Positions 18,755-27,900 of a DNA stretch of 64,000 bases are shown here, in pieces. Each line of letters opens with the position of its first letter. The stretch's first letter is position 1. Source of the DNA: JALOPX01 sp041309605 (GTDB lineage Bacteria; Krumholzibacteriota; Krumholzibacteriia; Krumholzibacteriales; Krumholzibacteriaceae). Where the stretch lies: contig JBFYZH010000115.1 of NCBI GenBank assembly GCA_041309605.1, positions 1 to 64,000 of the forward strand, read 5' to 3'. The translations under genes and the position numbers were made by a program. Below the pieces are notes generated by a model. That model had not been told where the DNA came from, searched no databases, and saw nothing but the letters and a program-made list of their open reading frames with translations.

Positions 18755-19969
18755 TCACAACTTCGCCAGCGGCAAGGCGGTCACCCCTACGCCCAGGGGG
18801 AGATCGATATCACCCGGGTGGATTACGTAACCCTTCAATACCCTCCTCACGATATCCGCTCGAAACGACCGGATCGGCGCTCCCATCGAAGGGCGCGGCG
18901 TAGCCGACGAATTGACCTCTATCGGAACAAGTTTGCCATTGTATTCGACAACGATATCCAGTTCGGACCCGGCGGATGTCTTCCAGAAATAAAGCCTGGG
19001 TTTCGAGCCGCGATGGACGAGCGTCTTGAGAATCTCCCCCAGGACGGCCGTTTCCAGAACGGGACCGCTCATCGGCCCGGCCGCCAGGCTCCCGGGGTCC
19101 CTTATTCCGGTGAGATGGCACAGGATCCCGGTATCCGAAAAATATACCCTGGGAGTTTTGACCAGCCGTTTGCCTGTGTCGGCGTGGTACGGGCGCAGGA
19201 TATATACCTGGTGTGTCGCTTCCAGCACGGAAATCCAGGATTTCACCGTATTGAGGCTGACCCCTGTTTCCCTGGACAGGTCGGCGAGATTAAGGAGCCG
19301 GGTGCTGTGCGCCGCAAGGATTCGTAAAAATATCTGGAACTGCGTGAGGTCTCCCACCTGCCTGATCGAGCGGACGTCCCTCTCGAGATAGGTCTGGATA
19401 TAAGACGAGTGCCATGACTGGACGTCACGTTTCGGATCAACGGCCAGTTCGGGATAACCGCCTCGCAGGAAACGACTCCAAGCGGCCTGAAAAACCGTTC
19501 CAATCCTCTTCTTTCTTCCGCCAGTCTTCTCCCACGGCAAGCGGGCAGAAGGACAACCGTCCTCCTCGCGCCATGACAGCGGCATCAACCGGAGAACCGC
19601 CGCCCTGCCCGCCAGAGGATCGGATATATTTCCGGAAAGAAGGATGTCCTGCGAGCCGGCGAGGAGGAATTGCCCGGCGCGGCTTCGATTCGCGTCGACA
19701 GCCTCCCTGATATACGAAAGCAGGTCTGGCGCGTGTTGGACCTCGTCGATTATTACAGGGGGTCTGTACTGATCGAGAAAGGCCCGCGGATCCTCGATGG
19801 ACGCCAACCTGATGTCCGGCAATTCGAGCGATACGTACCGGTATTCATCGCCGAAGAGACGCTTGAGAAGCGTCGTCTTGCCCGATTGTCTCGGCCCTGT
19901 CAGCACGATGACGGGGAAATCACCTGCGGCCTTTTTCAGGACCGGTTCGAGGGATCTTTTTATGTACAT
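18755..19969 (-). CDS. AAA_14/DUF4143 family P-loop ATPase
   Basis: The ATG at 19969 has AAGGAG 10 nt upstream and gives a 404-residue protein of normal family size. The N-terminal ATPase has Walker A TGPRQSGKTT (24-33) and Walker B VIIDEVQHAP, followed by the sensor-like LLAGSQDILLSG. The C-terminal half is DUF4143: a helix-turn-helix-like stretch (ETGVSLNTVKSWISVLEAT), then a nuclease-like core (SAGSELDIVVEYNGKLVPIEVN). Members are widespread lone genes often carried by mobile or accessory DNA; their role is poorly known. It is the intact counterpart of the remnant at 3783-4424. A perfect palindrome just upstream (19987-20021) suggests autoregulation or transcript control. Confidence 0.88.
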   Translation of the reverse strand: MYIKRSLEPVLKKAAGDFPVIVLTGPRQSGKTTLLKRLFGDEYRYVSLELPDIRLASIEDPRAFLDQYRPPVIIDEVQHAPDLLSYIREAVDANRSRAGQFLLAGSQDILLSGNISDPLAGRAAVLRLMPLSWREEDGCPSARLPWEKTGGRKKRIGTVFQAAWSRFLRGGYPELAVDPKRDVQSWHSSYIQTYLERDVRSIRQVGDLTQFQIFLRILAAHSTRLLNLADLSRETGVSLNTVKSWISVLEATHQVYILRPYHADTGKRLVKTPRVYFSDTGILCHLTGIRDPGSLAAGPMSGPVLETAVLGEILKTLVHRGSKPRLYFWKTSAGSELDIVVEYNGKLVPIEVNSSATPRPSMGAPIRSFRADIVRRVLKGYVIHPGDIDLPLGVGVTALPLAKL

Positions 19970-19986
19970 ATTGACGATTCTCCTTT

Positions 19987-20021
19987 TTTGCAATTATGCA
20001 TTTGTAATGCATAATTGCAAA
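19987..20021. promoter_or_regulatory. Perfect 15-bp inverted repeat upstream of the DUF4143 ATPase gene
   Basis: TTTGCAATTATGCAT (19987-20001) and ATGCATAATTGCAAA (20007-20021) are exact inverted copies around the 5-nt loop TTGTA. The site ends about 18 bp from the start codon of the minus-strand ATPase gene, just upstream of its ribosome binding site. It could be an operator or a leader hairpin. The AT-rich stem without a T-run on the gene's side argues against a terminator. Confidence 0.7.
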
Positions 20022-20168
20022 TCATTTGTCATCGTGAAAAAGCAATCATTAAGCTTTCACGGGTAACGCCTTTACAGTATCGGGGATCGCACGTAAAATC
20101 GCGCGATGGATTACCCGGCTCTTGCGGTTGACAAACCTCCCGCTTGAACATAGAATGAGCCGTGAGGC

Positions 20169-20239
20169 TCCGGGAAAGTCCATGAATGGATCCGGAAGGT
20201 CGGCGAACCGATCCGGGAAAGTCCATGAATGGATCCGGA
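20169..20239. repeat. Direct repeat of 28 bp
   Basis: A 28-bp unit (TCCGGGAAAGTCCATGAATG and eight more bases ending in ATCCGGA) is present exactly at 20169-20196 and 20212-20239, with a 15-bp spacer. A degenerate third piece (TTCCGGAAAGACCCATGATT) follows at 20241. The block lies in the leader of the propeller lipoprotein gene. Two units do not make a CRISPR. Confidence 0.8.
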
Positions 20240-20287
20240 GCTTCCGGAAAGACCCATGATTATCCAAGCGGGAAAGGAGCTCATTTC

Positions 20288-22087
20288 ATGAAGACGTCCT
20301 TCAACCGGGCTGCGGCGCTTCTTCTGCCGGCCGCGATGCTCGTCTTCGGCGCCACGGGCGGCTGTGATAATTCAGAGACGATCTGCGAGCCATGCGTCCG
20401 GCAGGAGCTGGCGTGGGAATCGCAGAAACCCGCGCCGTTCGGATCGATGAACTTCAGGGGCACGTTCGGAGTCGGCGGGCACATTTACATGTACGGCGAT
20501 CTGGGAAGGATCGCGCATTTCGACGGCACGGATTGGGAACTGATGCAGACGCCCACATCTTACAATCTGATAAACATGTGGGGTTCGTCCCCCGGCGATC
20601 TCTACGCGGTGAACGGCAATTATCAGATGGTGCACTTTAACGGCACGTCATGGACGAGCCTGATTCTGCCGGCCCAGATGTACGCATATCCCAGGGCGGT
20701 GTGGGGATTGTCGGCGAGCGATGTATGGGTGCTGGGATATGGTTTCAGCGCGTACCATTACGATGGGACCGGCTGGAGCGACGAACTGCTCCCCGGTACG
20801 TACAATATGAACGAAATCTGGGGCAGTTCGGGTTCCAACGTCTACGCCGTGGGGTACAACGGCGATATCCTGCACTACAACGGTTCGTACTGGTCGGAGA
20901 TCAATCACGGCCTTACCACCAATCAACTCTACGGCATCTGGGGAAGCGGTTCGAACGATATCTGGGCGTTCGGGGACAACGGCACGCTGCTTCACTACAA
21001 CGGTTCGATCTGGAGCGACCTTTCAGGCGATCCGCCGATGGGAGCGAATTTTATCTACGACGCTCAGGGCAACGCCGCCGACGACATATATTTCTGCGCG
21101 GGGAACCTGATCTACCACTACGACGGATCGGATATTTCTCTCTTCGCGGACTGGCAGGATCTCTTCAACGGCGGGGAGGGGATCTGGGTCGAAGGCGACA
21201 TTATCTATCAGTCAGGTTACTATGGATGCATTTCGTTCTACGACGGATCGGAATGGTCGTTTGTCCAGGATGATTGCGACATTTCACTCAACGACATCTG
21301 GACCGACGGCCCGTCGAACGCGTGGGCCGTGGGCGGGATGAACACCGTTTATCGGTATGACGGAGTCGACTGGACGAAACAGCCGGCGCTCGCGATCCCC
21401 GGCGGCGATCTGAACTCGATAGACGGCGAGGGCGGAGTGATTTACGCGTGCGGAGAGGGAGGGTCGATCGTCCGCCACAACGGAAGCGGATGGACCGATA
21501 TCAGCGACGAGTCCGTCACGCAACAGGACCTGACGGGCTGTTTTGTCACCGGGACGGAGGCCTTTTTCGTCGGGTATCAGGGCACGATCCTGCATTTCGA
21601 CGGAACCACGCTCGCTGCGATGTCAAGCGGGACGACCGAATATTTCACGGCTGTATGGGGTTCGGGCGCCGACGACGTGTACGCCGCCGGACGGGACGGA
21701 TCGATCCTGCATTACAACGGGACCGCGTGGAGCGAGGTGTTCGCCAGTTCGGAAATCAGGTTCATCGATATATGGGGCTCTCCGGCAGGCCACGTCTACG
21801 CGTGCGGATCCCAGGGGGCCGTGGCTCATTGGGACGGCTCGACATGGACGATCGACAATGCGGATACCAGGGAGGAACTCCAGGGTATCTGGGGAAGCTC
21901 CGATACGGATATCTACGCCTCGGGGGGTTGGTCCATTTCTCATTTCGACGGCGAAAGGTGGACCGATCTCAACCTTTACCTGACCATCCCGGCCGGGAAC
22001 ATGCGTGCGATACATGGGAGCGCCGCCGACAACATCTTCGTCGCAGGCGCTTACGGTAACATCCTTCACTACGGACCGGAACGATAA
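20288..22087 (+). CDS. Propeller-type lipoprotein with WGSS repeats
   Basis: The ATG at 20288 (GGAAAGGAG upstream) starts a lipoprotein signal peptide with the lipobox ATGGC (lipidated Cys at about residue 20). The remaining 580 residues are 12 or so repeats of about 40-45 residues with alternating motifs IWGSS---VYAVG-NG-ILHYNGS-WS, which should fold as one or two beta-propellers. Similar repeat lipoproteins are common in delta-proteobacterial and FCB-type genomes, with no firm function. It is likely membrane-anchored and periplasmic or surface-exposed. It ends without a sorting domain, and its stop overlaps the next start as TAATG. Confidence 0.86.
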   Translation: MKTSFNRAAALLLPAAMLVFGATGGCDNSETICEPCVRQELAWESQKPAPFGSMNFRGTFGVGGHIYMYGDLGRIAHFDGTDWELMQTPTSYNLINMWGSSPGDLYAVNGNYQMVHFNGTSWTSLILPAQMYAYPRAVWGLSASDVWVLGYGFSAYHYDGTGWSDELLPGTYNMNEIWGSSGSNVYAVGYNGDILHYNGSYWSEINHGLTTNQLYGIWGSGSNDIWAFGDNGTLLHYNGSIWSDLSGDPPMGANFIYDAQGNAADDIYFCAGNLIYHYDGSDISLFADWQDLFNGGEGIWVEGDIIYQSGYYGCISFYDGSEWSFVQDDCDISLNDIWTDGPSNAWAVGGMNTVYRYDGVDWTKQPALAIPGGDLNSIDGEGGVIYACGEGGSIVRHNGSGWTDISDESVTQQDLTGCFVTGTEAFFVGYQGTILHFDGTTLAAMSSGTTEYFTAVWGSGADDVYAAGRDGSILHYNGTAWSEVFASSEIRFIDIWGSPAGHVYACGSQGAVAHWDGSTWTIDNADTREELQGIWGSSDTDIYASGGWSISHFDGERWTDLNLYLTIPAGNMRAIHGSAADNIFVAGAYGNILHYGPER

Positions 22088-22275
22088 TGAAGAGAATAAG
22101 AAGAATAATACTGGGTTTCGTCGGGCTGGCCTGCACGGGTTTCGCTGCGGCCATCGGAGCGTCGTCGCTGATGGAAAAGGGGGGAAGGGCGGAGGTAATG
22201 ACCGTGCTCTTCACCTCCTTCGGCGCGGGCGCCGTGCTGGCGAACCTTATAAGGGACATCCGCAGTAAAAAATAG
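22087..22275 (+). CDS. Small two-helix membrane protein
   Basis: This 62-residue protein starts at the ATG that overlaps the upstream stop (TAATG), so it should be translationally coupled to the propeller lipoprotein. Two hydrophobic segments (about 6-26 and 37-55) are flanked by basic ends (MKRIRR and RDIRSKK), suggesting a hairpin in the inner membrane with both ends in the cytoplasm. No family is recognised. Confidence 0.62.
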   Translation: MKRIRRIILGFVGLACTGFAAAIGASSLMEKGGRAEVMTVLFTSFGAGAVLANLIRDIRSKK

Positions 22276-22325
22276 TCCTGCGGGCGGCGGACAAAGATAA
22301 CGAAAACACTCGCCGCGGGCGGCCG

Positions 22326-23453
22326 ATGGAAAAAAAGAAGATCATCGTCATAACGAACGACATGGAGATCGGAGGCGTGCAGCGGATGCTCGTCGGCCTG
22401 CTGAAAGCCCTCGATCGCAAGCGGTTCGAACCGTACGTGGCGCTGGTCTGCGCCGGCGGCCCGCTGGCCGGCGAGCTTGAGAGCCTCGGCGTCGAGGTCG
22501 CGCGGTTCGACTGCATCAGGCGGACGAGACTCGGCAAATGGATCGACCCGGTCATGGTGCTTCGCCTTGCCTTCTGGATGAGGAAGAAGCGGTTCGACGT
22601 CTGCCACACGCATCTTTTTCTCGGCAATCTCGTCGGCCGCGTCGCCGCGCTTCTCGCGCGCTGCCCGGTGATCATATCGACCGAGCACAACACCTACATA
22701 AACAAGGGGGCGGTGGCGAGGGGGATAGACCGCCTTCTCGCTCGTTCGACATGCACGATCGTCGCCGTATCCGCGGCGGTGGCCGATTTTACCAGCGCTC
22801 AGGAGTCGATCCCGAGGGGAAGGTTCACCGTGATACATAACGGAATCGACACATCCTTCTTCGATGTAATTCCAATGGACGGGCGGGCGCTGAGGGAAAG
22901 AATCGGCATTCCTCGAGATCATTTCGTCGTCGGGAGCGTCGGTCGCCTGGTGGAGCAGAAGGGGTACCCGCTTGTTCTCGAAATATTCCGGGATTTTCTG
23001 AGCGGTCACCCGCAGAGTTTCCTTGTCATCGTCGGGGACGGCGACCGGCGCGGGGATCTGGAGAAAAAGGCCGCCGATCTGAAAATCCAGGACAAGGTCT
23101 TCTTCGCGGGGTATCAGTTGGATATCCGGCCATGGTTGTCCATTTTCGATATCTATCTCACAACCCCTTTTCACGAAGGACTTGCCATGGTCTTTCCGGA
23201 GGCGATGGTGTCCGGTGTGCCCGTTGTCACAACGAGGTTCCCCGGCATATGCGAGGTGATCGAGGACGGGGTCACCGGCATATTGATAGACGGAAGGGCC
23301 CCCGGGCCCTACGCGGCGGCGCTTTCGTCGCTGCTGGGCGACCGGCGGAGAATGGCGGAGCTGGCCTCGCGCGCGAAAAGGCGCGCGCTCGAACGATTCA
23401 CGATCGGGCGAATGGCCGGCGAATATGAAGCACTCTACGACGGGAGGTTTTAA
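22326..23453 (+). CDS. GT4-family glycosyltransferase
   Basis: The 375-residue protein has the two Rossmann-like domains of GT-B enzymes. The N-terminal domain opens with ITNDMEIGGVQRML (the glycine loop after the first strand) and contains DVCHTHLFLGNLVGR. The linker holds VIHNGIDTSFF. The C-terminal donor domain has VGSVGRLVEQKGYPL, VIVGDG and the E-x7-E-type motif HEGLAMVFPEAMVSGVPVV. Such enzymes move sugars from nucleotide-sugars to lipid or glycan acceptors at the inner membrane face. The start lacks a strong ribosome binding site. It is followed after 2 bp by a TSUP-type permease gene. The sugar and acceptor are unknown. Confidence 0.9.
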   Translation: MEKKKIIVITNDMEIGGVQRMLVGLLKALDRKRFEPYVALVCAGGPLAGELESLGVEVARFDCIRRTRLGKWIDPVMVLRLAFWMRKKRFDVCHTHLFLGNLVGRVAALLARCPVIISTEHNTYINKGAVARGIDRLLARSTCTIVAVSAAVADFTSAQESIPRGRFTVIHNGIDTSFFDVIPMDGRALRERIGIPRDHFVVGSVGRLVEQKGYPLVLEIFRDFLSGHPQSFLVIVGDGDRRGDLEKKAADLKIQDKVFFAGYQLDIRPWLSIFDIYLTTPFHEGLAMVFPEAMVSGVPVVTTRFPGICEVIEDGVTGILIDGRAPGPYAAALSSLLGDRRRMAELASRAKRRALERFTIGRMAGEYEALYDGRF

Positions 23454-23455
23454 AG

Positions 23456-23815
23456 ATGATTGTCAGAAGCATTATCCTGCTGCTGTCCGGCCTGATAATA
23501 GGGACGGCGGCCTCGTTCGCCGGCGTTGGCGGGGGATTTATCATCGTGCCGCTTCTGATGTTCCTCGGCTTTACGGCGCAGAACGCGGTGGGGACCTCCT
23601 TTCTCGCGATTCTCGTCATCTCCGTCACGGCCCTCATCGCGCACAACAAGCTGGCCAACGTCGATTACCGGACGGGCCTTCTAATCGGCGCGGGAGGCAT
23701 GCTGGGCGTCCCGATCGGAGCCCGCCTGCTCGAGCATGTCTCGGACGCGAGCTTCAGGCGGATATTCGCCTTAGTGCTGATCGGAATTGCGGTCTACCTC
23801 TTTTTTAAAAAGTGA
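23456..23815 (+). CDS. Half-size TauE/SafE (TSUP) permease
   Basis: This 119-residue, very hydrophobic protein has about four transmembrane helices and the typical first-half signature of TSUP proteins: GTAASFAGVGGGFIIVPLL (about 18-36) and QNAVGTSFLAI (41-51), then GGMLGVPIGARLL. Full-length TSUP permeases have about 240-270 residues and two such halves; this is one half. It may act as a dimer. Family members export sulfite, sulfoacetate or other organosulfur anions, or move small anions, and the substrate here cannot be told. The start is 2 bp after the glycosyltransferase stop. Confidence 0.85.
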   Translation: MIVRSIILLLSGLIIGTAASFAGVGGGFIIVPLLMFLGFTAQNAVGTSFLAILVISVTALIAHNKLANVDYRTGLLIGAGGMLGVPIGARLLEHVSDASFRRIFALVLIGIAVYLFFKK

Positions 23816-23877
23816 CCGGAGTTGCCCCGGCGACCGGAGCGGGCTCCGGCCGTTTTAACGACAGGGTACGGTGTGAA

Positions 23878-24723
23878 ATGCCTTTCTTCCTGTTTGTATC
23901 GGACCTGCATGGAAAGACTCCCAGGTTCGAGAAACTGTTCGGCGCGATGGACGAGGGGAGGCCGGACGCCGTCTTCATCGGCGGGGACATTCTCCCGCAT
24001 TTCCTGCACTCCGAGGCGGAGGATTTCATCGAGGGATATTTCCTCAAACAGCTCGAGGCGCTCAGAGGCCGGATGAAGGAGTCTTATCCGCCGGTATTCG
24101 TCATCCTCGGAAACGACGACGGGAGGCTCGACGAGGAAATTCTTGTCGAGGCGGACGGGAAGGGGTTGATCAATTACGCCCACGACAGGAAAAAAGCCGT
24201 CGGGCGATGGACCGTTTACGGATATTCGTATGTCCCGCCGACGCCGTTCAGCCTGAAGGACTGGGAGAGGTACGACGTGTCGCGGTACGTCGATCCGGGG
24301 TGCATCTCGCCCGAGGAGGGTTCGCGTACGATCCCGGTCAGCGAGGACGAGGCCAGGTACTCGACGATACAGGACGATCTCGCGAAGCTCGCGCAGTCGG
24401 ACGACATGGAGAACGCCATTTTCCTTTTCCACGCGCCGCCGTACAAAACCAATCTCGACAGGGCGGCCCTCGACGGAAGGACGGTCGACCACGTCCCGCT
24501 GGACGTGCATGTCGGCAGCATCGCCATCCGGCGCTTCATAGAATCGCGCCAGCCCCTCGTTACGCTGCACGGCCACATACACGAATCGCCGAGGATCACC
24601 CGCTCGTGGCGGGACCGTATCGGCCGCACGCACCTCTTTTCGGCGGCTCATGACGGGTCGCAGCTCGCCGTCATCAGCTTCGATCCGGAGGACCCGGGAT
24701 CGGCTGAGCGCGCGCTTCTGTAA
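23878..24723 (+). CDS. Calcineurin-like metallophosphoesterase
   Basis: The protein contains the metal-binding motifs of this superfamily in order: VSDLHG (D-x-H), IGGDILP (GD), ILGNDD (the GN-D/H-D/E motif), LFHAPP, and LHGHIHE (the closing GHxH). The domain starts right at MPFFLFVSDLHG, so the ATG at 23878 is preferred; a GTG at 23812 overlapping the permease stop would add 22 residues of low-complexity sequence. There is no signal peptide, so it is cytoplasmic. Substrates in this family range from nucleotides to phosphoproteins and DNA. Context (glycosyltransferase, permease) does not settle it. Confidence 0.87.
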   Translation: MPFFLFVSDLHGKTPRFEKLFGAMDEGRPDAVFIGGDILPHFLHSEAEDFIEGYFLKQLEALRGRMKESYPPVFVILGNDDGRLDEEILVEADGKGLINYAHDRKKAVGRWTVYGYSYVPPTPFSLKDWERYDVSRYVDPGCISPEEGSRTIPVSEDEARYSTIQDDLAKLAQSDDMENAIFLFHAPPYKTNLDRAALDGRTVDHVPLDVHVGSIAIRRFIESRQPLVTLHGHIHESPRITRSWRDRIGRTHLFSAAHDGSQLAVISFDPEDPGSAERALL

Positions 24724-24793
24724 TCAACCGTGAAATCGCGGCGTCTTCCGGGCCAAGTGGCGCTCCGGAGGGTGTCTGAATCGGATCGATTCA

Positions 24794-24905
24794 GGGTTTG
24801 CCGAAGCTGCCGGGGCCGCGGGAGTTTCAGGGCTTGCCGGGGCTGCCGGGATTGCCGGGGCCGCCAGGGCCGCCAGGATTGCCGAAGCTGCCGGGGTTGC
24901 CGAGC
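24794..24905 (-). repeat. GC-rich 9-bp-type repeats encoding a G-x-P tail, running past the stop
   Basis: Read on the minus strand, CCGGG/CCTGG-type units code for GNPGSFGNPGGPGGPGNPGS. The frame stops at 24827-24829 (TGA) but the same frame continues as NSRGPGSFGKP to a second stop at 24794-24796. The array thus extends beyond the present stop codon, as expected for a slippage-prone tract in which length or stop position varies. Confidence 0.7.
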
Positions 24906-27900
24906 GGGAGCGATCTCGCCGCATCGGTGATCGCGCCTATCTTGACGGCGAAGCTCGTCCTGTTGGAGATGTCCTCGTCGGTCACGAAGTGCACGTCGAG
25001 AAGCCCTCCGGTGCGGTACCCCGTGCGAAGGTAGTTCAATTCGTCGAGGCAGAGGCTCCATCCCTCGAGCCAGTGCATGAGGTCGTCGCGCTGTTTCTTC
25101 TTTCCGCGGAAGTGTATGAGGATGTCGATGTCGCTCGCGAGACCCGCCGTCGCGTTCTTGGTGCTGCCGAAGACGTAGAAGCCCTGGACGCCGAACCGCT
25201 GCGGATCGATCCGCGATGCGATGTGTTCGGCCATGCGGAGCCTCCATACCCACGACTGGTCGGCGGGATCCTCGTGGTCGAGCGGTTTGTCTGAAACCGG
25301 CTCCGAGGCCGAACCCGGTTCGGCCAGCACCCCGACCGCCTCGCCGATGTCGGCGTTCATAAGAACGCGCAGGACCAGGCCGCCGGTCACCTCCGGCACG
25401 TCGATCAACCTCACGGTGTCGGCGAGATGCTCGTACTCCAGCAGGACTTCGGCGAGGATGTTCTTGGAATTCCGGAGGAAATCCTCGTTGAAAACGATCC
25501 CGTCGTCGTCGGGGTAGAGTGGGAGGTAGCGTATGTGTCCCTCGACGAGGTCCTGGAAGAAATGTGTGCCGAAGGAAAGGTCGGGCAGGTAGTTACCCTT
25601 CTTTCTTGCGATCTCTATCAGCACGGCCGTGTTGTTGATGTCCGAGTACGTGATGCTCACGCCGAGCTTGATGTCGCCGCGGCTTCCCCAGCGTCCAGGT
25701 CCCATGAGGATGAACTGCCTCTTGGGAAGCAGCTTGTTGAGCTTGCCGACCGCGCGGCCTACGGCGACGAGATCGTCCCTGTCGGAAAGTTCGCTGTATT
25801 TTTCGGGATCGATATAGACTACGTGCGTTATCTCCGGGACGCGCCCGTTCGACACGTACCGGTTCGCCGAGAAGATCTTCCTTTCCGGAGGCGTGTTCTG
25901 CGGGATGGGCGTGGCTACACTGTCTTCCGAATAGCTCTGCGGCCTGCACTGGAGAAGGTAGAGGTCCTTGCCGTCGTGCGCGAATTCTATATCGACGGGC
26001 GTGGAGAGTTTTTCCTCGAGGAGCTTGAGCATGCCGTCGATTTTTTTAACGAAGGGGGTGTCGGTCACGAGTCCCTCGAAGGTCGTATAGACCTCCGTCT
26101 CCGCGAAATCCAGCCTCATCGCGAACGCCTTGTGAAGGTGCCCGTTTTCGTAGACGGAGACGATCTTCTCTATCATCGGTATTTCGGCCCCGGTTTCCCT
26201 GAAAAAATCGCGCAGGACGACCGTCTCGAATGAATTCGTCTTCAGATTGATCACGTCGGCCATCCTCGGCGAATAGTAGATCGATTCCTCGGGGGTGACG
26301 TTTACGCGAAGGCTCGGATTGCCTGGCGCGAGAAGGATCGGGAAGTCGTCGCCGAGGCGGTCCACCGCCCTTGTGCCGAGGCCCGGCACCATCCTTATGA
26401 GCCCGTCCTCGCGCCTGATCCGCGGCGACCAGAGGAACTCGTTCCTGCTGAAGGCGACCCCCGAAAAAGCGGGCAGATAATAATCCCCGATGCGCCTTCC
26501 AACGACCTCCTGGATCATTATGCCCATTTCCTCGCTGAAGTCGAGAAGCCCTCGCTCGGACCTGTACTCGATCGGGTCGGGCCCGAAGGTCGAGGCGTAG
26601 ACCTCCGCTATCGCGTCCATCAGGGCCTCGAGCCGTTTCTGCTTGCTCCCCTGGTTGGCGAGGAAGAGACTCTTGTACTTTCCCGAGAAAGCCGCCCCGA
26701 GGCTGTCCTCGAGAAGGCTCGAGCTTCGTATGATGAGCGGCGTGTATCCGAATTCGTCGAGCATCATCGACAGGCCCTGGACGATTTCTGGCGGGAAGCG
26801 GCCGTTCTTGAAGGTCCGTATCACGTTCGGATACTCGAGCCGGATCTGGTTGATGTCCTTGTATTTCTGCTCGATGATCTCGTCGAGGTTGTTGTACCCG
26901 AGAAATACGAGGAGAAGGTCGCTCGTGAGGTGCCAGCTTCTCGGTATCTTTATCTGTTTGAGCAGATCGCCGGCTTCGTCCGATTTTTTTATGATATTGT
27001 ATGCGAGGTGCAGTCCGGCGCATTTGCCCCCGAGCCTTCCGTGGCTGTCCGAGCAGTAGACGATCCTGTCGATGACGTCGGAATAATCGCTTATCCCGAT
27101 ATATTTTTTCGCGATGTTGATGTGTTCGAGCTGCCCCGAATAGAACCGCCTGATCAGCGCGACTTCGACGCCGCTTTTTGTCGCCCCGGTGAGCTCGATC
27201 CCCTCGGGGGCGATGGCGCGGTAATCCCTCAGGGTCGAGATCACGCCGGCCAGCGTCGTGTTGCGGTTTGTCAGCTGCATGAGGAACTTGAGCTTGTCCT
27301 CCTGTATCCATTTCTGAAGGTAGGCCATGATCTGGTTGTCGGTGAACTGCGTCGAGGCTATGTCGAATATCTCCGCGCTCAACTCATCGGTTATCCTGAG
27401 GGCCTTCCTCTTCTTCGGCTTGTTCGTCTCCGCGGGATTCTCGGCGTCCAGGTCGTTCGAGGCGCTGTTGCCGTCGCGCAGCCTGTCCGCCTTCTCGACG
27501 CCGGTCCAGCAGAGATGATTGAGCATTCTCTCGGAGATGTTGTTGAACAGGTTGCGGTCGGTGTTGCCCACCAGGTTCAGTATCGCGCGCCATTCCCTCT
27601 CGCCGTCGTCGGTCTTGAGCGCGCCCTTCTTCTCCGCGGCCCCCTTGAGCATCTGGTGTAGCATGAAACTGCCCAGCCTGGCGGCTATCGTCTGGAGCAG
27701 CCTCATTTCCTGCTTGAGGAAGGGGCATTCCTCCTTCTCCGGCGTGGTCTTGACGTAAAAAACGTGGATCTCGCCGGCCTTTTTCTCGTTTACGAGGATG
27801 TCGGCGCGCTGCATGCACTCGGTCTCCCTGAAGTCGGGGGGCTGGAAGACGCCGGTGCCCACCAATACCCTCGCGCGGCAGTCGTCCGGGTGCTGCCATC

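Noticed and set aside
20169..20260. Possible CRISPR array.
   Set aside because: There are only two exact repeats with one spacer of 15 bp, and no cas genes are present.
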